Assembly: GCA_946612185.1 (NCBI GenBank) | Contig: CAMOEP010000128.1 | Coordinates: forward strand, 1 to 6,708 | Reading direction: 5' to 3' | Length of the DNA stretch: 6,708 nt | Source: an uncultured Ruminococcus sp. | Lineage (GTDB): Bacteria > Bacillota > Clostridia > Oscillospirales > Ruminococcaceae | Part shown: positions 1-6,123 of the stretch, piece after piece | Numbering within the stretch: position 1 is the first letter of the stretch | Layout of the letters: each line of letters opens with the position of its first letter | Notes under the pieces: generated by a model | What the model was told of the DNA's origin: nothing | Seen by the model: the letters and a program-made list of their open reading frames with translations, nothing else | The model's database searches: none | Translations under genes and position numbers: made by a program

Positions 1-131
1 TCCGCACTTGCAGTCATACTCTTTGAATTTGTTTTCAGGAAGCCCCCAAGATCAGCCGGCATAGCCCCGGCTACGAGAGCGATTGACAGCGCACCTGCTG
101 CGATGCGTTTCCATGTGTTTTTACCAGTCAT
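1..131 (-). CDS. N-terminus of a secreted protein (partial, runs off left edge)
   Basis: The reading frame is open from an ATG at 131 to the window edge, giving 43 codons plus two bases. The N-terminus starts MTGKNTWKRIAAGALSIALV. It is a typical Sec signal peptide: a basic n-region (K4, K8, R9), a hydrophobic core of about 16 residues rich in Ala, Leu and Val, then small residues (AGAMPA). A second Ala/Ser stretch (TASA, residues 40-43) could be the real cleavage site. This style of leader is common on exported cell-wall and carbohydrate-active proteins of Ruminococcus. The mature domain lies outside the window, so no function can be given. The start is supported by AGGAGG at 141-146, nine bases upstream. 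A perfect-consensus promoter (276-304) suggests strong expression. The gene is divergent from the GH3 operon. Confidence 0.75.
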   Translation of the reverse strand, partial: MTGKNTWKRIAAGALSIALVAGAMPADLGGFLKTNSKSMTASA

Positions 132-269
132 TGCTCATTTCCTCCTGTAATAAGAATTTAATTTTGTCTGCGCACCTGCCTCCGGGATACTTTTACCCCT
201 TCCAGGCACGTCCGCAATGAAAAGCTTCATCCTTCAGCGCCATCTATATGGACGCATATACTTTTCATA
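132..269 (-). promoter_or_regulatory. Long 5' leader able to fold, upstream of the secreted-protein gene
   Basis: The promoter at 276-304 predicts transcription from about position 269, leaving roughly 138 nt of leader before the ATG at 131. Read as minus-strand RNA, it holds a hairpin at 230-217 (AUGAA, loop GCUU, UUCAU). A longer hairpin follows at 208-177: outer stem UGCCU/AGGCA, a small internal loop, and inner stem GGGGUA/UAUCCC closed by AAAG with one G-U pair. GCGC at 240-237 could pair with GCGC near 174-171 to enclose both. An AT-rich inverted repeat (TATATG, GACG, CATATA) lies at 245-260, close to the predicted transcription start. I compared the leader by eye with the c-di-GMP-I, guanidine, THF and fluoride riboswitch consensus and saw no match. 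It could be an unassigned cis-regulatory RNA or simply a stabilising leader. Confidence 0.35.
141..146 (-). promoter_or_regulatory. Ribosome binding site of the left-hand secreted protein
   Basis: On the minus strand this reads AGGAGG, nine bases before the ATG at 131. A second ATG at 138 lies only two bases from it and would encode MSNDW and then stop, out of frame. The spacing therefore favours the ATG at 131 as the start. Confidence 0.75.
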
Positions 270-275
270 TGTTAA

Positions 276-304
276 ATTATACATGATAACAATGCGTTTG
301 TCAA
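276..304 (-). promoter_or_regulatory. Perfect-consensus sigma-A promoter for the left-hand gene
   Basis: On the minus strand, TTGACA (304-299) is followed by a 17-bp spacer and TATAAT (281-276). Both hexamers and the spacing match the consensus exactly. Transcription should start near 269 and run left into the secreted-protein gene. Confidence 0.85.
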
Positions 305-481
305 TGGTTTTTTGAAAAAATTAACGGAGAGTTCACAAAAATAAAAACAAGCGTTCTTTCGGCTGAACTGTTAGTTTTTTGACACATTAATTATGACTAT
401 AGTTTGAACATTTTGTGAAATCTCAGCAAAAATCGACTGACATAACGCAAAAAATGATTAGCTTTTTTGTGCCGGGGGATT

Positions 482-492
482 TATAATATAAT
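482..492 (+). promoter_or_regulatory. Probable -10 region of the GH3 gene promoter
   Basis: Two TATAAT hexamers overlap here (482-487 and 487-492), about 107-117 bp before the chosen start codon. No good -35 lies at 16-18 bp: the bases there are T-rich (around 459-469) and match TTGACA poorly. This would suit a promoter that needs an activator. A TTGACA at 379-384 has no matching -10 at normal spacing. Confidence 0.4.
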
Positions 493-496
493 CATA

Positions 497-512
497 AGGT
501 CGGTAATGACCT
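497..512. promoter_or_regulatory. Inverted repeat at the predicted GH3 transcription start
   Basis: AGGTC and GACCT (5-bp arms) flank the six bases GGTAAT. The repeat begins five bases after the second TATAAT, so it covers the likely +1. It could be an operator or a small hairpin at the 5' end of the mRNA. The arms are short, so chance is possible. Confidence 0.3.
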
Positions 513-537
513 GTGTGACATAACATAATAAATCGCT

Positions 538-577
538 CCTGACCACGGGGATATGACGAACCCCCCATTCTTTCAGG
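538..577 (+). promoter_or_regulatory. Possible leader hairpin before the GH3 ribosome binding site
   Basis: CCTGA (538-542) can pair with TCAGG (573-577), and inside it GGGG (547-550) can pair with part of the C-run at 561-566. The structure ends six bases before the ribosome binding site at 583-589. The arms are short and separated by internal loops, so stability is uncertain. It may affect translation initiation. Confidence 0.3.
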
Positions 578-582
578 CGCAT

Positions 583-589
583 AAAGGAG
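583..589 (+). promoter_or_regulatory. Ribosome binding site that decides the GH3 start
   Basis: AAAGGAG lies three bases before a TTG at 593 and nine bases before a second in-frame TTG at 599. Three bases is too close for efficient initiation, so the TTG at 599 is preferred. No in-frame ATG lies nearby. Confidence 0.7.
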
Positions 590-598
590 TCTTTGGTT

Positions 599-2719
599 TT
601 GGAAAAATACAAGGATAAGAATCTTTCACCGCTGCAAAGGGCTGAGGATATCGCTGACAGACTTTCCCCCGAACAGCAGGCGCAGCAGCTTAAATATGAT
701 GCTCCTCCTATCCCCGAACTTGGGATCCCTGCCTACAACTGGTGGAGCGAAGGTCTGCACGGTCTTGCAAGAGCCGGAAGCGCTACTATGTTCCCGCAGG
801 CTATTGGTCTTGCTTCTATGTTCGACGAGGAAGCTGTCCGTAAAGTGGGCGAGGTAACGTCCATTGAGGCAAGAGCAAAGTATAACGCCTATTCCGCCCA
901 CGGTGACCGGGATATTTTCAAGGGTCTTACCCTCTGGTCACCTAATATCAATATTTTCCGTGACCCCCGCTGGGGCAGAGGTCAGGAAACTTTCGGAGAA
1001 GACCCGTTCCTTACTTCACGGCTTGGTGTTGCTATGGTAAAGGGACTTCAGGGCGACGGCGATATCCTGCGAACCGCTGCCTGTGCCAAGCATTTCGCTG
1101 TTCACAGCGGCCCGGAAGCTATACGCCATGAGTTCGATGCCAAGGTTTCAAAGAAGGATATGGAGGAAACTTACCTGCCTGCCTTTGAAGCACTTGTCAA
1201 GGAAGCTAAGGTGGAATCAGTCATGGGCGCTTACAACTGCGTAAACGGCGAACCTGCCTGCGCAAACAGTGTCCTTATGGAAAAGCTCAGAGAATGGGGT
1301 TTCGACGGGCATTTCGTTTCGGACTGCTGGGCAATAAGGGACTTCCATGTGAGCCACGGAGTTACAAAAACTGCTCCGGAATCGGCTGCTATGGCGCTTA
1401 AAGCCGGCTGTGACCTTAATTGCGGAAATACTTATCTTCATCTGCTTATTGCATATAGGGAAGGTCTTATTTCTGAAAGCGAGATCAGACGTTCGTTCGT
1501 GAAACTGATGCGCACAAGAGTAAGACTGGGTATGATGGACGAGTCAACGGAGTTCGACTCGATACCTTATGAGGTGATCGGCTGTAAGGAGCATCTGGAG
1601 TATTCTCTGGAATGTGCCAGAAAATCTATGGTACTCCTGAAAAATGACGGTATTCTGCCTATTAATACCGCCAAGGTACGGACTATCGGTGTGATAGGCC
1701 CGAACGCTGACAGCCGCACCGCTCTTGAGGGAAACTATAACGGCAGAGCTGAGGAGTACATCACTTTCCTGGAGGGTATCCGTGAGGCATTTGACGGACG
1801 TGTGCTGTATTCCGAGGGCTGCCACCTCTACAAGGACAGGATAATGGGTCTGGCTATGGCTGATGACCGTATTGCCGAAGCTGAGATAGTTGCAGAACAT
1901 TCCGACCTGGTGGTTCTCTGTGTGGGTCTGGATTCCACTATCGAAGGTGAGGAGGGCGATACCGGAAACGAGTTCTCCTCCGGCGACAAGCTTGACCTTT
2001 ATCTCCCTGAATCACAGCGCAATCTGGTGTACGCCGTTATGAACACCGGCAAGCCTGTGATAATCGTTACCGCCTCCGGAAGCGCTATAAATGTCAACGC
2101 CGACTGCAATGCCCTGATACAAGCCTGGTATCCCGGACAGTTCGGCGGCAAGGCTCTGGCTGACATTCTCTTTGGAAAAGTGTCGCCTTCCGGCAAACTT
2201 CCCGTTACTTTCTACGAAAAGGCTGATGCTCTGCCTGATTTTGAGAAATACTCTATGGAAGGACGCACCTACCGTTACGCCGATAAGAACGTGCTTTACC
2301 CCTTCGGCTACGGTCTGAGCTACGGCGATATCCGCTGCACCGCATTGGCTTACTGCGATGGAACAGCGGAGGTTACCGCAGTTAATAACAGCAATGTCAC
2401 CGCCGAGGACGTTATCCAGCTTTATATCAAGGGAAGCGGTGAAAATGCAGTCCCCAACCACAGCCTGTGCGGATTCAGACGTATCCGCCTTGAACCGGGG
2501 GAGGAGACTACAGTGAAGATACCGATACCGGAAAGAGCTTTTGAAAGCGTGAATGAGGAGGGAATCCGCCTTATAGAGGGTGATTCATTCACCCTCTACG
2601 CAGGCACTTCTCAGCCGGACGCTCTCAGCGAAAAGCTTACCGGAAAAAAATGTATCAGCGCAAGAATCGCTCCGCCTTTCAGCAAATCTGTCGAGGTAGA
2701 AACTGCTGCGGTTGTTTAA
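599..2719 (+). CDS. Glycoside hydrolase family 3 beta-glycosidase, probably beta-xylosidase
   Basis: This enzyme of about 706 residues should release single sugars from the non-reducing end of short beta-linked oligosaccharides by a retaining mechanism. It has no signal peptide, so it acts in the cytoplasm. Numbering is from the TTG at 599. The N-terminal (alpha/beta)8 domain carries YNWWSEGLHG (E51), PRWGR (123-127), the KH pair at 164-165 and SDCWAI with the expected nucleophile D242. The alpha/beta sandwich domain follows, with an IEGEEGD loop in which E449 or E451 is the likely acid/base. FGYGLSY (569-575) leads into a C-terminal fibronectin-III-like domain (about 590-690). Length and order are those of a complete enzyme. 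In GH3, Glu in 'WSEALHG' is typical of beta-xylosidases, whereas Asp at this place is typical of beta-glucosidases; this favours xylosidase but does not prove it. The gene lies 79 bp before the sugar-binding protein gene and probably hydrolyses what that transporter imports. Confidence 0.92.
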   Translation: MEKYKDKNLSPLQRAEDIADRLSPEQQAQQLKYDAPPIPELGIPAYNWWSEGLHGLARAGSATMFPQAIGLASMFDEEAVRKVGEVTSIEARAKYNAYSAHGDRDIFKGLTLWSPNINIFRDPRWGRGQETFGEDPFLTSRLGVAMVKGLQGDGDILRTAACAKHFAVHSGPEAIRHEFDAKVSKKDMEETYLPAFEALVKEAKVESVMGAYNCVNGEPACANSVLMEKLREWGFDGHFVSDCWAIRDFHVSHGVTKTAPESAAMALKAGCDLNCGNTYLHLLIAYREGLISESEIRRSFVKLMRTRVRLGMMDESTEFDSIPYEVIGCKEHLEYSLECARKSMVLLKNDGILPINTAKVRTIGVIGPNADSRTALEGNYNGRAEEYITFLEGIREAFDGRVLYSEGCHLYKDRIMGLAMADDRIAEAEIVAEHSDLVVLCVGLDSTIEGEEGDTGNEFSSGDKLDLYLPESQRNLVYAVMNTGKPVIIVTASGSAINVNADCNALIQAWYPGQFGGKALADILFGKVSPSGKLPVTFYEKADALPDFEKYSMEGRTYRYADKNVLYPFGYGLSYGDIRCTALAYCDGTAEVTAVNNSNVTAEDVIQLYIKGSGENAVPNHSLCGFRRIRLEPGEETTVKIPIPERAFESVNEEGIRLIEGDSFTLYAGTSQPDALSEKLTGKKCISARIAPPFSKSVEVETAAVV

Positions 2720-2735
2720 CTTGTACATCAAAAAC

Positions 2736-2764
2736 TTGCAATTTTGAAAACTTTAGTGTATAAT
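2736..2764 (+). promoter_or_regulatory. Promoter of the binding-protein/permease genes
   Basis: TTGCAA (2736-2741, 4 of 6 consensus bases), a 17-bp spacer and a perfect TATAAT (2759-2764) lie between the GH3 stop and the binding-protein start. Transcription should begin near 2771. No terminator is visible in the 79-bp gap, so read-through from the GH3 gene is also possible. The transporter would then be made from two promoters. Confidence 0.75.
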
Positions 2765-2798
2765 AATAGTATTAATTTATTTTTATGGAGGGTTTCTT

Positions 2799-4181
2799 AT
2801 GAAAAAGGTTTTATCTGCACTTGCTGCAATGACAATGCTGGTTGCTGCTGCTTCATGCGGCGCTTCCAATGGCGATACCGGTAACTCTGATACCGGCGCT
2901 TCATCTGGCTCATCTTCAAAAAGCGGTAAGACTACTATCAACGTTATGGCTTTCACAAATGAAGTTCCCGGAATGATCGAAAAGTATATGGAACTTCACC
3001 CTGAGTTCGGTGAGAAGTACGAGATCAACCCTACAGTTATCGCTACTACTGATGGTCTGTACCAGCCTGCCCTTGACCAGGCACTTGCTGCCGGCGGCAA
3101 GGACGCTCCCGACATCTACTGCGCCGAGTCCGCTTTCGTCCTCAAGTATACCCAGGGCGACGCTTCCGGCTATGCAGCTCCCTATAAGGAATTTATCCCT
3201 GACGTTGATTCTAAGATCAAGGAGGCTGACCTTGCTCCCTACGCTGTTGATATCGGCACTAACACCAATGGCGATGTCGTTGGTCTGGGTTATCAGGCTA
3301 CAGGCGGCGCATTCATCTACCGCCGCAGCATCGCTCAGGACGTTTTCGGCACTGACGATCCGCAGACAGTCCAGAAGGAGATCGGCCCTGGCTGGGATAA
3401 GTTCTTCAGCGCTGCTGAGAAACTCAAGGATAAAGGCTACGGCATAGTTTCCGGCGACGGCGATATCTGGCACGCTGTTGAGAACAGCTCTGACACCGGC
3501 TGGATCGTAGGCGGCGAACTGAACATCGACCCCAAGCGTGAGGAATTCCTCGACCTGTCCAAGAGACTCAAGGATAACAAGTTCCATAATGATACTCAGG
3601 ACTGGACAGAGGCATGGTACGCTGATATGGCTGGCACTGGCGATAAGCCTGTATTCGGCTTCTTCGGCCCTGCATGGCTCATAAACTACACTATGGCTGG
3701 CAACTCCGGCGGCTCAAAGCCCGGCGAGGGTACATATGGCGACTGGGCTGTATGTGAGTCACCTGTAGGCTTCTTCTGGGGCGGCACATGGCTGCTTGCC
3801 AACAAGGACAGCGATAAGAAGGAAGCTATCGGTGAACTCTTTGACTGGATCACTCTCAACTGCACTAAGGACGGCTTACAGTATATGTGGGCTAACGGTC
3901 TTATGTCTGACAAGGGCACTAAGGACGCTGTTGCTTCCGGTGTAGTAATGGGTATGTCCGACGGCAGCGTTGACTTCCTGGGCGGTCAGAATATGTTCGA
4001 TGTATTTATCCCTGCTAATAACTACGCAAACGGTAAGAACCTCACACAGTATGATGAGACTATCAACAAGTACTGGAGAGATCAGGTTCGTCAGTACACT
4101 TCCGACCAGAAGTCAAGAGACGAAGCTATCAAGGCATTCAAGCAGCAGGTCGCAGATAACCTTAGCGTAACAGTAAAGTAA
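2799..4181 (+). CDS. Sugar ABC transporter substrate-binding lipoprotein (CUT1 type)
   Basis: This 460-residue protein should be the extracellular receptor that binds an oligosaccharide and delivers it to the two permeases encoded downstream. The N-terminus MKKVLSALAAMTMLVAAASC is a lipoprotein signal peptide with the lipid-bearing Cys at position 20. A flexible Gly/Ser/Asp/Thr linker (about 21-44) follows, then the periplasmic-binding-protein fold of the COG1653 family. The region around 280-350 has FGFFGPAW and FFWGGTWLL, Trp-rich stretches of the kind that stack on sugar rings in this family. The length is normal. GGAGGG at 2787-2792, six bases before the ATG, is a strong ribosome binding site, and the gene has its own promoter at 2736-2764. 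The sequence alone does not fix the substrate. From the neighbouring GH3 enzyme I infer a short beta-linked oligosaccharide, perhaps xylo-oligosaccharides. Confidence 0.93.
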   Translation: MKKVLSALAAMTMLVAAASCGASNGDTGNSDTGASSGSSSKSGKTTINVMAFTNEVPGMIEKYMELHPEFGEKYEINPTVIATTDGLYQPALDQALAAGGKDAPDIYCAESAFVLKYTQGDASGYAAPYKEFIPDVDSKIKEADLAPYAVDIGTNTNGDVVGLGYQATGGAFIYRRSIAQDVFGTDDPQTVQKEIGPGWDKFFSAAEKLKDKGYGIVSGDGDIWHAVENSSDTGWIVGGELNIDPKREEFLDLSKRLKDNKFHNDTQDWTEAWYADMAGTGDKPVFGFFGPAWLINYTMAGNSGGSKPGEGTYGDWAVCESPVGFFWGGTWLLANKDSDKKEAIGELFDWITLNCTKDGLQYMWANGLMSDKGTKDAVASGVVMGMSDGSVDFLGGQNMFDVFIPANNYANGKNLTQYDETINKYWRDQVRQYTSDQKSRDEAIKAFKQQVADNLSVTVK

Positions 4182-4194
4182 TCATGTCACCACT

Positions 4195-4218
4195 CCGGGA
4201 ACGCTTTTGCGTTCCTGG
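4195..4218 (+). terminator. Strong intercistronic hairpin without U-tract
   Basis: CCGGGAACGC and GCGTTCCTGG form a 10-bp stem (one G-U pair) closed by TTTT, beginning 14 bases after the binding-protein stop. The bases that follow (TTCGAG) are not a U-run, so it is a poor intrinsic terminator. In binding-protein transport operons such hairpins often protect the upstream mRNA from 3' decay or attenuate expression, giving more receptor than permease. That role is inferred here. Confidence 0.75.
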
Positions 4219-4241
4219 TTCGAGAAAAGGAGGCTAAAGCC

Positions 4242-5201
4242 TTGAATAAAAAGACAAGTGGTATCAACTATGCAAAGTACGGATACCTGTTCAGCATTCC
4301 TTTTGTGGCGGCATTCCTGATTTTTTCGTTATACCCCACCATTTACACCGCATTGCTCGGCTTTACGGATAACCAAGGTCTGGGTAATACCTCCTGGCAT
4401 ATACTTGATGACCCTATGGGCAACTTCAAAGCTATCCTGAGCAATGCCTCATTCAAACAGTCACTCCGTAACACCGTGGTGATCTGGCTTATGAACTTCA
4501 TACCCCAGATAACCATAGCCCTTTTGCTGACAGCCTGGTTTACATCACATACAAACGAGATAAAGGGAAAAGGCTTCTTCAAAGTGGTATTCTATATGCC
4601 GAATATCATCACGGCTGCTACGGTGGCTATCCTATTCAATGCACTGTTCAGCTATCCGGTAGGCCCTGTGAACGATCTTCTCGTAAGCTGGGGACTGAGA
4701 GATGAAGCGTATAACTTCCTTATCTTCAAAGATCCGAGTGTGCTGATAGTTGCTTTCATACAATTCTGGATATGGTACGGCAATACCATGATCGTACTCA
4801 TTTCCGGCGTTCTGGGTATCAGCCCCGACATCTATGAAGCAGCCGAGATCGACGGTGCAAACGGTATACAGACATTCTTCTTCATAACTATCCCGAACCT
4901 GAAAACAGTCCTCCTGTATACGCTTATCACAAGCCTTGTAGGTGGTCTGAATATGTTCGATATCCCCAAGCTTTTCCTGAATGGCGGCCCTGATAATGCA
5001 ACACTCACGACCAGTGTGTTCATTTACAATCAGGCATTCGACGGCAGCTATATGTACAATCGTGCGGCGGCTGCAAGTATGATAATGTTCCTGATAATCG
5101 CCGTATGTTCAGCTCTTCTCTTCTGGCTCATGAGGGACAAAGATGAGGCAGCTCTTGAGAAAGAAAAGAAGCTTGCAAGGAAGAACGGAGGTTCAAAATG
5201 A
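4242..5201 (+). CDS. Sugar ABC transporter permease, MalF/UgpA-like
   Basis: This 319-residue inner-membrane protein is one of two subunits that form the import channel. Six hydrophobic segments are visible at about 13-38, 76-100, 112-137, 165-191, 222-246 and 278-297. The cytoplasmic coupling loop is canonical: E199-A200-A201, then G205 and an ITIP motif ending at P218; this EAA loop docks onto the ATPase. Length and layout fit the COG1175 family. The C-terminal 22 residues are highly charged (Asp, Glu, Lys) and cytoplasmic. The start is a TTG, with AAGGAGG at 4227-4233 and eight bases of spacing; no ATG fits. The gene sits behind the hairpin at 4195-4218 and overlaps the next permease by four bases (ATGA), so the two are almost certainly translated together. 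The weak start codon and the hairpin both point to lower expression than the binding protein. Confidence 0.95.
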   Translation: MNKKTSGINYAKYGYLFSIPFVAAFLIFSLYPTIYTALLGFTDNQGLGNTSWHILDDPMGNFKAILSNASFKQSLRNTVVIWLMNFIPQITIALLLTAWFTSHTNEIKGKGFFKVVFYMPNIITAATVAILFNALFSYPVGPVNDLLVSWGLRDEAYNFLIFKDPSVLIVAFIQFWIWYGNTMIVLISGVLGISPDIYEAAEIDGANGIQTFFFITIPNLKTVLLYTLITSLVGGLNMFDIPKLFLNGGPDNATLTTSVFIYNQAFDGSYMYNRAAAASMIMFLIIAVCSALLFWLMRDKDEAALEKEKKLARKNGGSK

Positions 5202-6049
5202 CAGTAACGAATAAGAGTACCGGCAATAAGGTATTTGTCGGATTGCAGTATACTTTCTGCATATTTCTGGCGATACTCAGCCTGCTGCCATTCATTATCA
5301 TGATAGTCAACTCCACCCGGAGTACCTGGCAGATACAGCAGCACGCAATTTCTCTGATCCCTGGCACGAACCTGAAACAGAATTTTGAGGTTCTGACCAG
5401 TAAGACCTTTGACCCATGGAGGGGATTTATCAATTCTTTGATAATATCAGTGAGTTCAACGGTCTGCACAATATACTTTTCAACCATGACAGCCTATGCA
5501 CTTGTGGCATACGACTGGAAGCTGCGCAAGCCCTTTTTCACCTTTATCATGTGTGTACTTATGATCCCGGCACAGGTAACGAGTATTGGTTTCTATCAGT
5601 TCATGTATAAGATAGGTATGACCAACAACTTCCTTGCACTGATACTCCCGGCGATCGCATCACCGACCACTGTATTCTTCATGCGGCAGTATATGATACC
5701 GTCGCTTCCTATGGAGATACTGCAATCTGCGAGAATTGACGGAGCAAGCGAGTTCAGGATATTCAACCAGATAGTACTTCCCATGATGAAGCCGGCAATG
5801 GCAACACAGGCGATATTCGCTTTCGTAGCAAGCTGGAACAACCTGTTCCTGCCGATGATACTGCTTACCAGGAACGAACTTTACACCATGCCGAGAATGG
5901 TAAGCCTGCTCAACGGCGACATCTACAAGACCGAGTACGGCGCTGTATACCTGGGACTTCTCCTGACGGTACTGCCGCTGCTGGTCGTGTACTTCATCTT
6001 CTCCAGATACATCATTGCCGGTGTAGCACTGGGCGGAGTTAAAGGATAA
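5198..6049 (+). CDS. Sugar ABC transporter permease, MalG-like
   Basis: This 283-residue membrane protein is the partner of the preceding permease (COG0395 family). Hydrophobic segments lie at about 13-38, 79-103, 112-134, 144-164, 199-222 and 247-269. The protein ends GVALGGVKG, a common ending in this family. The coupling loop (173-195) reads EILQSARIDGAS and ends IVLP, so the usual Glu-Ala-Ala triplet is Gln176-Ser177-Ala178. Asp181, Gly182 and Pro195 are conserved, so the loop should still work. The ATG overlaps the previous stop (ATGA), with GGAGG at 5187-5191 and six bases of spacing, which implies translational coupling. No ATPase gene follows; an MsmX-like shared ATPase encoded elsewhere is the likely energy source. 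The operon ends after this gene. Confidence 0.95.
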   Translation: MTVTNKSTGNKVFVGLQYTFCIFLAILSLLPFIIMIVNSTRSTWQIQQHAISLIPGTNLKQNFEVLTSKTFDPWRGFINSLIISVSSTVCTIYFSTMTAYALVAYDWKLRKPFFTFIMCVLMIPAQVTSIGFYQFMYKIGMTNNFLALILPAIASPTTVFFMRQYMIPSLPMEILQSARIDGASEFRIFNQIVLPMMKPAMATQAIFAFVASWNNLFLPMILLTRNELYTMPRMVSLLNGDIYKTEYGAVYLGLLLTVLPLLVVYFIFSRYIIAGVALGGVKG

Positions 6050-6052
6050 AAT

Positions 6053-6072
6053 AACACAAAGGTTATTGTGTT
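6053..6072 (+). repeat. Short inverted repeat after the last permease
   Basis: AACACAA (6053-6059) and TTGTGTT (6066-6072) have 7-bp perfect arms around a six-base loop, starting four bases after the stop. An overlapping alternative stem, AATAAC (6050-6055) with GTTATT (6062-6067), cannot form at the same time. Both are AT-rich and weak. It may help protect the 3' end or be incidental. Confidence 0.4.
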
Positions 6073-6082
6073 CATCAGAAAA

Positions 6083-6120
6083 GAAAAGACCGGTTCACTG
6101 GACAAGTGACCGGTCTTTTC
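6083..6120. terminator. Bidirectional intrinsic terminator
   Basis: GAAAAGACCGGT pairs perfectly with ACCGGTCTTTTC, and after one bulged T (6095) CACT pairs with AGTG, giving a 16-bp stem around the loop GGACA. The A-run and T-run at the stem ends allow termination from both sides. On the minus strand the stem is followed by TTTTCTG, giving a U-rich tail. It lies between the end of the permease gene (6049) and the stop of the convergent gene (6124). Confidence 0.88.
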
Positions 6121-6123
6121 GTA

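Larger units (their letters stand above)
438..535. repeat. Direct repeat TGACATAAC upstream of the GH3 gene
   Basis: TGACATAAC occurs at 438-446 and again at 516-524, 78 bp apart. The similarity continues downstream, with 15 of 18 positions identical (second copy TGACATAACATAATAAAT). A weaker relative, TGACACATTAAT, starts at 380. The two good copies flank the double TATAAT at 482-492. Direct repeats around a promoter are a usual layout for binding by an AraC-type or other activator/repressor. That role is an inference; the AT-rich background raises the chance of coincidence. Confidence 0.45.

Noticed and set aside
121..138. Five-codon mini-frame (MSNDW) overlapping the left-hand start
   Set aside because: Its ATG is only two bases from AGGAGG, too close for initiation, so it is probably incidental.
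132..269. c-di-GMP-I riboswitch in the leader of the left-hand gene
   Set aside because: The hallmark ACGCAAAGCC-type receptor segment and the conserved stems of that class are absent.
283..315. Ten-codon plus-strand frame starting at 283
   Set aside because: It has no ribosome binding site and lies over the minus-strand promoter.
379..403. TTGACA (379-384) with TATAGT (398-403) as a GH3 promoter
   Set aside because: The spacer is only 13 bp, too short for a normal sigma-A promoter.
2012..2461. Minus-strand open frame of 149 codons opposite the GH3 gene
   Set aside because: It overlaps the conserved GH3 C-terminal domains, and its translation resembles no known family.
2529..2550. Possible catabolite-repression (cre) site in the GH3 gene
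   Set aside because: TTGAAAGCGTGAAT resembles the first half of the consensus, but the second half fails at several positions.
3010..3447. Plus-strand frame of 145 codons inside the binding-protein gene
   Set aside because: The translation is low-complexity Ser/Leu/Thr/Arg, the product of shifted codons, with no protein family seen.
2916..3587. Long minus-strand open frame (223 codons) opposite the binding-protein gene
   Set aside because: It lies wholly within a well-supported gene in a codon-biased stretch, has no recognisable family features, and is explained as a shadow.
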